A stretch of DNA of 64,000 nt, from assembly GCA_944323475.1 (NCBI GenBank), contig CALUSQ010000005.1, positions 1-64,000 of the forward strand, written 5' to 3'. The notes beneath the pieces are model-generated. The model saw nothing but the letters and a program-made list of their open reading frames with translations, had not been told where the DNA came from and ran no database searches. The number at the start of each line of letters is the position of its first letter. Positions within the stretch are counted from its first letter, which is position 1. A program made the position numbers and the translations under genes. This document shows positions 54,573-61,815 of this stretch, in pieces. This DNA comes from Candidatus Gastranaerophilales bacterium. GTDB lineage: Bacteria; Cyanobacteriota; Vampirovibrionia; Gastranaerophilales; Gastranaerophilaceae.

Positions 54573-55145
54573 ATGAAAAAATTATCACTTATTCTTGCAC
54601 TACTACTATCATCTACAACAATACAGCAATCTATTGCCGTGCCTGTATATACTGACGAAATCCCGCAAGAATATATAAACAAAGTAAAATCTCAAAAACA
54701 AACATCAACTTATGAAAATAGGATGATGAGCAATATTTCTGATTTTGATAAGGAATCATTAATAGAAGTAAAAGTCTACTCTCCAGAAAATATTCGATTC
54801 AAATTAAAAGCCAGACAAGTGAGCCCATTTGCCTATGTTACAGAAGCAACAAACATAAAAATCGGGGATAAATTTACATTTCTAGTAGCAGAAGATGTTT
54901 ATAAAAATAATAAACTTTATATCAAAAAAGGTGCACCGGCAACAGGCTATGTAAAAAAAGTAAATATACCCTCCGGCAATAATGGACCTGCTCCGGAATT
55001 CAATATTTCAGAATTCACAACAAAAGACATAAACAACAATACAGTAAGACTCAAAGGAGCAGTAATAAACGAATATACGGGTTTTATTCAGATTGTTTCA
55101 CATGCAATCAATAAAAACAAAATTTACAAATTATATTGCGAATAA
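54573..55145 (+). CDS. Secreted beta-rich protein of unknown function
   Basis: 190 residues, signal peptide about 1-22 (SIAV region). The mature part contains YIKKGAPATGYVKKVN, which resembles LPAGTIAHGSVKEI in the following gene, so the two probably share a small beta-barrel-like domain. AGGAGA precedes the ATG. It lies 20 nt after the M48 gene. No family name recognised. Confidence 0.65.
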   Translation: MKKLSLILALLLSSTTIQQSIAVPVYTDEIPQEYINKVKSQKQTSTYENRMMSNISDFDKESLIEVKVYSPENIRFKLKARQVSPFAYVTEATNIKIGDKFTFLVAEDVYKNNKLYIKKGAPATGYVKKVNIPSGNNGPAPEFNISEFTTKDINNNTVRLKGAVINEYTGFIQIVSHAINKNKIYKLYCE

Positions 55146-55193
55146 CAACTTTACAAACGTGATTTAATTTTTTACATGATGTAAAATCTTGTT

Positions 55194-56381
55194 ATGAAAA
55201 GGATTATATCATTTTTAATACTGGCCGCATTTCTGTTTACGAACACAGGAATATCTTTTGCTACAACGGCAGATACAACTCAACAAACAAATATACAACA
55301 AGAACCACAAAGCGAAGAAACCTTTAAAGGTCGTGCAGAAATAACCGACAAACTTGAAAAAGAAAATCAAAAATTATTTACTGGAGAAATTGACCAGCTT
55401 GAACCCAAAGATGTTATAAAAATGACTGTATCTCAGGTTTTAAGCTCAGGTTTTACTGAAGAAGGCGATGAATTTTTTGCTGAAATTTCTACAGAAGTTG
55501 AAGGAGAAAAAGGCGTAATCCTACCAGCCGGAACAATTGCCCATGGTTCAGTAAAAGAAATTGCAGGCTCAAAAAGACTAGGTAGAGACGGCTGGATTGA
55601 AGTCAGTTTTGATTACCTCATAACACCTGATGGCAGGGAAATTCCAATAGAAGGTCAAATGAGTACAAAACTGAATCCCGTTGTCGGTACAGGCAAAATG
55701 GTAGCAAAAAGTGCAGGATATACTGCAGTAGGTGGTGCAGTCGGAGGCTTTCTTGCATTAAACATGTTTGGACTTCCTGCCGCTGTGGCCAGTCAAGGTT
55801 ATACATTAGCAGGCGGTGCAGCTATTGGAGGTGCAGTCGGTCTTGGTATGGCACTTTATAAAAAAGGCAAAGATGTCCTCATATCCCCTGGGGATGAAAT
55901 TCGTGTAAAAATAACTAAAGGTATAGATTTACCTGTATTTAAAAATGAAGCATTAAAGCAAGAAGAATTTACTTGTGACGGTCTTAATGTAAAAATTACA
56001 AATATAGATTTTGAAAAAGATCCATTTGGTGAACCTAATACTATTACAATTGCAATAGTTATAACAAATCTTACAGACAAATATTTTACAGGCTTTGATA
56101 TTTCATTGCAAAATGACTTGAATGCAACATTCTATCCTTCAGTTTTTGGTGATACGACTATTCTCTTTTCAAAAATTAAACCCGGTGACAGAGTTGCAGG
56201 AAGAATCTCTTTTTCTGTTGACAATATTAAAAGAAAACACTGGTTGATCTTCTATGATAGAGCGCAAAGAAAACAAATAGCAAAATTGTCTTTAGACAAT
56301 GCATATAGAGAAATTCAAGCCCAAAAAGGTAAAAAAATAAAAAAAGGTATCAGACAAAGAACTTATAAAATTAAGGACTAA
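55194..56381 (+). CDS. Secreted protein with a glycine-rich hydrophobic segment
   Basis: 395 residues, signal peptide about 1-23. A beta domain (about 60-160) has LPAGTIAHGSVKEIAG. A Gly/Ala-rich hydrophobic stretch follows (about 170-225, AVGGAVGGFLALNMFG, GGAAIGGAVGLGMALY), then LISPGDEIRVKI and a C-terminal beta domain (about 255-380). It may form or plug an outer-membrane-type assembly, but that is inference. No ribosome-binding site is obvious; 48 nt separate it from the preceding gene. The tail overlaps nothing and the next gene is convergent. Confidence 0.65.
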   Translation: MKRIISFLILAAFLFTNTGISFATTADTTQQTNIQQEPQSEETFKGRAEITDKLEKENQKLFTGEIDQLEPKDVIKMTVSQVLSSGFTEEGDEFFAEISTEVEGEKGVILPAGTIAHGSVKEIAGSKRLGRDGWIEVSFDYLITPDGREIPIEGQMSTKLNPVVGTGKMVAKSAGYTAVGGAVGGFLALNMFGLPAAVASQGYTLAGGAAIGGAVGLGMALYKKGKDVLISPGDEIRVKITKGIDLPVFKNEALKQEEFTCDGLNVKITNIDFEKDPFGEPNTITIAIVITNLTDKYFTGFDISLQNDLNATFYPSVFGDTTILFSKIKPGDRVAGRISFSVDNIKRKHWLIFYDRAQRKQIAKLSLDNAYREIQAQKGKKIKKGIRQRTYKIKD

Positions 56382-56385
56382 TAAT

Positions 56386-57138
56386 CTAATTATTTACGCC
56401 AAATCCAAACATAGCAAAATCATATTTTACCGGATCATTTGCATCAAACTTTTTTAAATTATTTGTCAGTTCTATAACTGCATTATAGTCGTTTTGAGAA
56501 CGTGACAATAAGCCAATAGAACGTGATATTTTTGCAACATGAACATCAAGAGGAATCAAAAGCTCAGATTTTGGCATAAAAGACCATATTCCCAAATCAA
56601 CTTTGCCCTCTCTTACCATCCATCTTAAAAACATATTTAAACGTTTACAAGCACTATTCTTTGCAGGATTTGGCAATAAATGATAGAAACCTTTAGTCAC
56701 AGGCAAAGTAACTCTGGAATAAAAATAGTCAACAACAGTAATAAGCATTTTTTTAACATCATGACAACTATCCCACCCATGCTTAAAGAGTGATTCCAAT
56801 GATTCTCCTGTAGAATACAATGATTTTAATATTAAAACTATTTGAACAATATCAACACCTACAGAAAAACGGTAACTGAAATCATCCAATGTTCTGTCAT
56901 TTTCATCAAAATTTAAAATAAAATTTAATGGCCGATAATTCATTTTTTCAAATAGAATCATCAATTTTGTAATAAAAACCTCTCTTTTACCATATGCAAA
57001 AATAGAAGCCAAAAAACCTGCAATTTCAATATCAGATTTATTTTTAAATTTATGAATAAACTGTATAGGATCATCAGCAAGAAAATCTTCTGATTCATAC
57101 TTATCAACTAGTTCATCCAAATATGCTTTTGTATTCAT
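56386..57138 (-). CDS. TIGR02757 family protein
   Basis: 250 residues with the conserved features of this DUF2400 family: DDPIQFIHKFKNKSDIEIAGFLAS near 22 (split by its turn), AYGKREVFITKL, a central HGWDSCHD and, near the C-terminus, LIPLDVHVAKISRSIGLL. The C-terminal half resembles the helix-hairpin-helix fold of DNA glycosylases and the family is suspected of DNA or RNA repair, but no activity is established. It overlaps tadA by 4 nt. Confidence 0.85.
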   Translation of the reverse strand: MNTKAYLDELVDKYESEDFLADDPIQFIHKFKNKSDIEIAGFLASIFAYGKREVFITKLMILFEKMNYRPLNFILNFDENDRTLDDFSYRFSVGVDIVQIVLILKSLYSTGESLESLFKHGWDSCHDVKKMLITVVDYFYSRVTLPVTKGFYHLLPNPAKNSACKRLNMFLRWMVREGKVDLGIWSFMPKSELLIPLDVHVAKISRSIGLLSRSQNDYNAVIELTNNLKKFDANDPVKYDFAMFGFGVNN

Positions 57139-57566
57139 CTTATGCCTTTAAAATAATTATCTAAAAGACTGTTGCATTCTTCTTCCATTATACCGCCTTT
57201 AAAATTTAATTTCGAATTACAAAGCGTCTCTAGACCTTTTACAGAAGAAAATGCGCCACAAACATTATCATAACTACCAAAATAAAGATTTTTAATTCTA
57301 GCTTGCATAATAGCCCAAGCACACATTGGACAAGGTTCCAAGGTAACATACATATCACAATCTGTTAATCGCCAATTTGATAACTTTTTAGAAGCTTCTC
57401 TAATAGCAAGTATTTCCGCGTGTGCAGTTACATCGTTTCTAAATTCTTTCTCATTATGACAAAGTGAAATAATTTTTCCGTCCATAACAATGACTGCTCC
57501 AACGGGTATGTCAGAGCCTGAAATTGCGGCTATTTCTAAGGCTTTTTGCATAAAATCCGTATTCAT
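57135..57566 (-). CDS. tadA: tRNA-specific adenosine deaminase
   Basis: Converts A34 to inosine in tRNA-Arg(ACG). Zinc site HAEILAIREA supplies His and the proton-shuttling Glu, and EPCPMCAWAIMQARI supplies two cysteines. 143 residues is typical. It precedes the TIGR02757 gene with a 4-nt overlap. Cytidine/guanine deaminases share the fold, but IPVGAVIV and the LYFGSYD strand fit TadA. Confidence 0.9.
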   Translation of the reverse strand: MNTDFMQKALEIAAISGSDIPVGAVIVMDGKIISLCHNEKEFRNDVTAHAEILAIREASKKLSNWRLTDCDMYVTLEPCPMCAWAIMQARIKNLYFGSYDNVCGAFSSVKGLETLCNSKLNFKGGIMEEECNSLLDNYFKGIR

Positions 57567-57587
57567 AACAATTTTAATATATTACAA

Positions 57588-57630
57588 AATATTACAAAAA
57601 ATCATTTTTTTTTTGAGATTTTGTAATATT
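57588..57630. repeat. ATTACAAA-type inverted repeat upstream of tadA and the sigma gene
   Basis: AATATTACAAAAAATC (57588-57603) and GATTTTGTAATATT (57617-57630) form a long imperfect inverted repeat around a T-run, with another ATTACAAA just to the left. It lies in the divergent gap between tadA and the sigma-70 gene. Either a regulator binding region or a weak hairpin. Confidence 0.4.
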
Positions 57631-57817
57631 TCGCAACAAAACACTTGAATTTTGATATACTAAGTGATATATTATTTATATATACGATAGTGATATAAAT
57701 TTTCCATCAGTCTTGTTTATCAATCCCTGTTAATACAGATAGAGTCATCTATGCTGTGCAATTTTTATGCAAAAAATCTGTCTAAATTAAGGATATTAAT
57801 AAATTAGGAGTAAGTGT

Positions 57818-58729
57818 ATGTCTAAAAATTTCGTCAAAATGCAATCTACAACGCCGAACACAAAAGACTTGATGCCTCAACAATATGATGATGCATTAAA
57901 TCGCTACATCAGAAAGATTTCAAAAATAGAAGTTTTGTCAGCAGAAGAAGAAAAAGAAATTGCAATGATTGCACACCAAGGAACCCCTCAAGAATCTCTA
58001 AAAGCAAAACAAAGACTCGTACAATCAAATTTAAAATTAGTTGTAAATATTGCAAGAAAAACTATTCAAGTATCACATTTGCCAATGATAGATTTAATAC
58101 AAGAAGGTAATCTTGGACTCATGGTTGCAGTAGAAAAATTTGATTACAAATTGGGATACAGATTTTCTACTTATGCAGCTTGGTGGATAAAACAAGCAAT
58201 GTTCAAAGCCATATCAGAACAATCTCATTGTGTAAAAGTTCCGGTTTATATACAAGAAACTCTTTCCAAATTTTCAAAAGTAAAAACATCATTAGAACAG
58301 AAATACAACACACAAGTAAAAAATGAAGATGTAGCAAAAGAGATGAATATATCTGCAGAAAAAATTGACGCATACCTAAACGCATACACAAAATCGGTAT
58401 CACTCGACGCTTCTTTTGAATTGAATTCTGGAAGCGAAGTGACTCTATCAGATATACTTGAAGACCCAACAGCATCAGCCTACGCAAATGCGGAATACGA
58501 AAACCTAAAAAAAGATATAGAATATGTAGTTGCAACCCTAAAAGACAGAGAACAAGCCGTTGTCAGAATGCGTTTTGGACTTGGTGAATGGGGGCGAAAA
58601 ACACTTGAAGAAATAGGAAAAATGTATGGAGTGACAAAAGAATGTATAAGACAAACAGAAAACAGAGCACTTAAAAAATTACGAGAACTAAACTCAAACA
58701 CAAATCTACTCACAGCATACGTTCAATAA
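57818..58729 (+). CDS. Sigma-70 family RNA polymerase sigma factor (group 2/3)
   Basis: 303 residues; no long region 1.1. Region 1.2 at about 25-55 (LNRYIRKISKIEVLSAEEE), region 2 at about 65-135 (LVVNIARKTIQ, DLIQEGNLGLMVAVEKFDY, FSTYAAWWIKQAM), region 3 at about 140-205, region 4 at about 225-290 (LKDREQAVVRMRFGLG, LEEIGKMYGVTKECIRQTE). It lacks the long N-terminus of the main sigma, so an alternative housekeeping-like or stress sigma is likely. TAGGAG precedes the ATG. Confidence 0.9.
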   Translation: MSKNFVKMQSTTPNTKDLMPQQYDDALNRYIRKISKIEVLSAEEEKEIAMIAHQGTPQESLKAKQRLVQSNLKLVVNIARKTIQVSHLPMIDLIQEGNLGLMVAVEKFDYKLGYRFSTYAAWWIKQAMFKAISEQSHCVKVPVYIQETLSKFSKVKTSLEQKYNTQVKNEDVAKEMNISAEKIDAYLNAYTKSVSLDASFELNSGSEVTLSDILEDPTASAYANAEYENLKKDIEYVVATLKDREQAVVRMRFGLGEWGRKTLEEIGKMYGVTKECIRQTENRALKKLRELNSNTNLLTAYVQ

Positions 58730-58739
58730 CAACGCACTC

Positions 58740-58764
58740 AGCACCTCAACAGGTGCTGTTTTTC
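58740..58764 (+). terminator. Terminator of the sigma-70 gene
   Basis: AGCACCT/AGGTGCT (58740-58746/58751-58757) with a 4-nt loop, followed by GTTTTTC. It lies between two convergent genes. Confidence 0.88.
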
Positions 58765-58773
58765 TATAAAAAT

Positions 58774-59043
58774 TTATGGACAAATACTTTCCCAATCAAT
58801 GCCATCGTCATCATCTTCACCAGGTTCAGGTATTTTTTCACCATCTTCGAGCATTATTTGAAGCATAAGTTTCAATTGATTTTTATAGTTAGCAAGCGCA
58901 ATCTCTCTAGTTTTTGCACAATATGCAAAGCTTGGAAACTCTTTTATTTCAATATAATGATATGGATTGCCATTGAAGTCCAAATCAGTGCCTTCAATCA
59001 AAGTCCAATCTAAATTCAAATAATAATCTATATCTTTATCCAT
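58774..59043 (-). CDS. HicB-like antitoxin domain protein
   Basis: 89 residues. YHYIEIKEFPSFAYC, then EIALANYKNQLKLMLQIMLE and KIPEPGEDD match the degraded RNase-H-like HicB fold (EIPELPG, EA, IPEP motifs). No HicA toxin gene is adjacent, and the protein ends in an acidic tail. It overlaps the GerMN gene by 8 nt, at the end of the infB operon. An orphan antitoxin-like regulator, or simply a HicB-fold protein. Confidence 0.68.
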   Translation of the reverse strand: MDKDIDYYLNLDWTLIEGTDLDFNGNPYHYIEIKEFPSFAYCAKTREIALANYKNQLKLMLQIMLEDGEKIPEPGEDDDDGIDWESICP

Positions 59044-59650
59044 CTAACGAATTCTCACTCAAAGGTTGTGAAATCATAATACCTTCGCCGCCTAAGACTT
59101 CTGCTTTTTTGCCATTTATATACAAATAAATAGGTTTATTAGGAGCATTTGCCAATGCCGTTTTAATTAATTGTTTCATTCTGCTGTAAAGGCTGTCAGC
59201 CCCTCCACCGGTTTGAATATTGGAACTAACATCTATAATAATTTTGTTATTACTTTCAACAACGCCGAGGATTTTTACATTTTTAGGAATTTCAGAATAA
59301 ACACCCAATTTTTTTTCATATGGTGTAGGACCAATTGTAAGTTGATTAAGAGCATATGACAATTTTGACTGACCTTGAGGAAGTTCTCTTTTTACCTTTT
59401 TAAAAATACCTGAATCATTTTTATCCATGCCTAAAAAATATACTGTCACATAAGTTTTGGGTGTTTTATTTTCTTCTGCTTTTTTAGAAGATTGAACATT
59501 TTCCGCTTTTTTAACAGGTTCAACAACTTGTTCTTCTACAACCAATTTTTTTTCAACTTTTGCATGTGGCACATCAAAAAAATTAACTTTAACATAGAAA
59601 AACGCTAATGCAGCAAGTGCGAGTATAACCAGTTTTGACCAAAATCCCAT
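59036..59650 (-). CDS. GerMN-domain protein, membrane-anchored
   Basis: 204 residues. An N-terminal helix (about 6-24) anchors it, and a Lys/Glu/Val-rich linker follows. The GerMN domain (about 68-190) has TVYFLGMDKNDSG, LSYALNQLTIGPTPYE, IIIDVSSNIQTGGGADSL and INGKKAEVLGGEGI. In sporulators the domain is in GerM and it also occurs in envelope proteins of other bacteria; the role here is unknown. Same operon as truB and the LmeA-like gene. Confidence 0.82.
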   Translation of the reverse strand: MGFWSKLVILALAALAFFYVKVNFFDVPHAKVEKKLVVEEQVVEPVKKAENVQSSKKAEENKTPKTYVTVYFLGMDKNDSGIFKKVKRELPQGQSKLSYALNQLTIGPTPYEKKLGVYSEIPKNVKILGVVESNNKIIIDVSSNIQTGGGADSLYSRMKQLIKTALANAPNKPIYLYINGKKAEVLGGEGIMISQPLSENSLDG

Positions 59651-59677
59651 ATAAATTCCTTTAATTAAATAAATCTT

Positions 59678-60556
59678 TTAATTATTATAATAGTTTTTTG
59701 GAACAATAACCAGCCCTTTTACAACAATCTTGTCTGACAGTACATTTAAATTTTGAATTTTAATTATACTCTTAGAATTATTTAAAATATTAGTCTTAAA
59801 AGTAAGTGGATTTAACCTGTTTATTATAGGTAACAATGCATTCAAATTGGCATTTGCAATAGCAGGCGTAGTCTGTACATCAGAAAATAAAATCTGTCCA
59901 TCTTCAACAGACATACTCATAGATGAAGAAATTCTTTTGGGCTGTCCCATTGTTAATGGAGAGACTATATTCATCGAAAATACAAGTCTACTATCTTTTA
60001 TTTCAGCTTTAGGATTAAAAATTCTAAAAACAGATACTCCTCCAAAACTTACATTTAAAGAGTTCATTAGCTTCATATATTCTGGTGTGTTAACAATTTT
60101 TTGTAAATCATTTGAAGTTACATCTGCACTAAACCCTAACAAAAAGTTTTCGTTAGTATAAACCTGACCATTTTTATATATAAAATGATTATACCCGCAT
60201 AATGATTCTGCTTTGACATTTGAAATATAAAAACCATCAATATATGCAGATTCAGCATGAGCTGTTATTTTTTCAAATTTACCCTCCATCATAGACTTTG
60301 CACCAAATGGAGTAATCTTAACATCAAAATCAGCAGTCAAAGCTTTGTCCATTTGTTTTTTTACTTGAGCTTCAATTGTTTTTGACAATAAAAAGTTCAT
60401 GCCAGTTACTTTACTCAACGTAGAAGCAATAGGTCCAGAAACCTTCGGAACAGTAGGACACATTGAAACATCACATTCATTTGTACTAAAAGCTAATACC
60501 GGTCTTAAATTTAAAACAAAAGCAAAAATTATTATAAATATTTTTAAATGTTTCAT
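59678..60556 (-). CDS. LmeA-like (DUF2993) secreted phospholipid-binding protein
   Basis: 292 residues. Signal peptide about 1-23 (VLAF). The mature part follows the LmeA/DUF2993 layout: ALTADFDVKITPFGAKSMMEG, a strand-rich middle with VKAESLCGYN and a C-terminal LNVLSDKIVVKGLVIVP. LmeA proteins bind phospholipids in the periplasm. Its start overlaps the truB stop by 4 nt. Annotation by resemblance only. Confidence 0.7.
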   Translation of the reverse strand: MKHLKIFIIIFAFVLNLRPVLAFSTNECDVSMCPTVPKVSGPIASTLSKVTGMNFLLSKTIEAQVKKQMDKALTADFDVKITPFGAKSMMEGKFEKITAHAESAYIDGFYISNVKAESLCGYNHFIYKNGQVYTNENFLLGFSADVTSNDLQKIVNTPEYMKLMNSLNVSFGGVSVFRIFNPKAEIKDSRLVFSMNIVSPLTMGQPKRISSSMSMSVEDGQILFSDVQTTPAIANANLNALLPIINRLNPLTFKTNILNNSKSIIKIQNLNVLSDKIVVKGLVIVPKNYYNN

Positions 60557-61428
60557 GATACAAATACCTTTTTAGTAACTAATCTGGCTTCCTGCAAGTT
60601 ATCAAATTGTGCAATTGCAACCAATTCACCTTTAAAAACAAGGCTCACAAATTCTTCATTTTCAAAATTAGAAGCATATAAAGATTGACCATGTCTAATT
60701 TTTTGAAACTCTATTTCTGAAAGCTCATGACAATTAAATGATAAAACATCAATAGGATTAATCAAATTTTTTTCTATATCAGAAAAATCAGAAAGCAAAT
60801 CTAAAGAAACAGAATCAGATATAACAAAACATCCTGATTTAGTTCTTTCTAAACCAGACATTACAGCACCAACTCCCAGATGAAGTCCTAAATCTTGAAC
60901 AATAGAACGAATATAAGTCCCTTTCGAACATTCAATATCAACAGACGCAGACTGATTATCATAATCAAAATCAATCAATTCTATTTTTGAAACAAATACT
61001 GTTCTTTTGGGAATATCATCTGGTATAACACCATTACGTGCCAACTCATATAATCTTTTTCCTTTATAATGAACAGCCGAGTACGCAGGAGGTATTTGTT
61101 CTATTTTTCCTTCAAAAATTTTTAATGCACACTCAATATCTTCTTTCATTATTTTCTTTTGGGAGTATTCTTTAACAGTACCTTCTGTATCGTATGTATC
61201 GGAAACCTTACCAAAAATAATTTTTGTACGATATGCTTTATTTTCTTGCAAAAATTCAATTAACCTTGATGCTTTACCAATTGCAACAGGCAAAACACCT
61301 GATGCCATAGGATCAAGAGTTCCTGTATGACCAATTTGTTTTATTTTAGAAATTTTTCTCAAAACAGCAATGACATCATGAGAGGTCATTCCAATAGGTT
61401 TGTTAACATTCAAAAAACCAAATAACAT
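60553..61428 (-). CDS. truB: tRNA pseudouridine(55) synthase
   Basis: Makes Psi55 in the T-loop of tRNAs. FLNVNKPIGMTSHDVIAVLR leads to the catalytic motif HTGTLDPMASGVLP (Asp39); QIPPAYSAVHYKGKRLYELA and SCSKGTYIRSIVQDLG-like GTYIRSIVQDLG follow. A PUA-like C-terminal domain fills about 230-291. I chose ATG 61428; the open frame continues to a TTG inside rbfA. 291 residues. In the classic infB-rbfA-truB order. Confidence 0.94.
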   Translation of the reverse strand: MLFGFLNVNKPIGMTSHDVIAVLRKISKIKQIGHTGTLDPMASGVLPVAIGKASRLIEFLQENKAYRTKIIFGKVSDTYDTEGTVKEYSQKKIMKEDIECALKIFEGKIEQIPPAYSAVHYKGKRLYELARNGVIPDDIPKRTVFVSKIELIDFDYDNQSASVDIECSKGTYIRSIVQDLGLHLGVGAVMSGLERTKSGCFVISDSVSLDLLSDFSDIEKNLINPIDVLSFNCHELSEIEFQKIRHGQSLYASNFENEEFVSLVFKGELVAIAQFDNLQEARLVTKKVFVS

Positions 61429-61441
61429 ATTAAACCAGTAC

Positions 61442-61795
61442 CTAAATTTCACCTTTAGATACTTTATCAATTAGATCCATCACCCTTGTCCCTCTTTCAA
61501 GAGAATCATCTGGAATAAATCTAAGTTCAGGTGTAAGTCTCAATCTTATTCTTTTTCCAACTTCATATCTTATTTTTGAAACATTATCTTCAAGGGCATC
61601 AATAGTTTTTTGTTTTGCAGCTTCATTTGTTGAAAAAACAGAAAAGTAAACTTTTGCAAAAGAATTGTCATGAGCAAGTTCAATATCTGTAATAGAAACA
61701 ACACCTTCAATACGAGGATCTCTGATATCTTTTTGAATAATATCAGCAATCTCTTTCATCAAAGTTTTTCTGACACGTTCATTTCTTAAAGACAT
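61442..61795 (-). CDS. rbfA: 30S ribosome-binding factor RbfA
   Basis: KH-fold protein needed for 16S 5'-end maturation and cold growth. RNERVRKTLMKEIADIIQ, RDPRIEGVVSITDIEL and the helix to KRIRLRLTPELRFIPDDSLE are all present. 117 residues. It lies between infB and truB, 20 nt after infB and 13 nt before truB. Confidence 0.94.
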   Translation of the reverse strand: MSLRNERVRKTLMKEIADIIQKDIRDPRIEGVVSITDIELAHDNSFAKVYFSVFSTNEAAKQKTIDALEDNVSKIRYEVGKRIRLRLTPELRFIPDDSLERGTRVMDLIDKVSKGEI

Positions 61796-61815
61796 GACTT
61801 TCCCCTTTATCTAAA

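Noticed and set aside
58753-59013. Plus-strand 86-residue open frame.
   Set aside because: Shadow of the HicB-like gene; it starts inside the sigma-70 terminator and has no ribosome-binding site.
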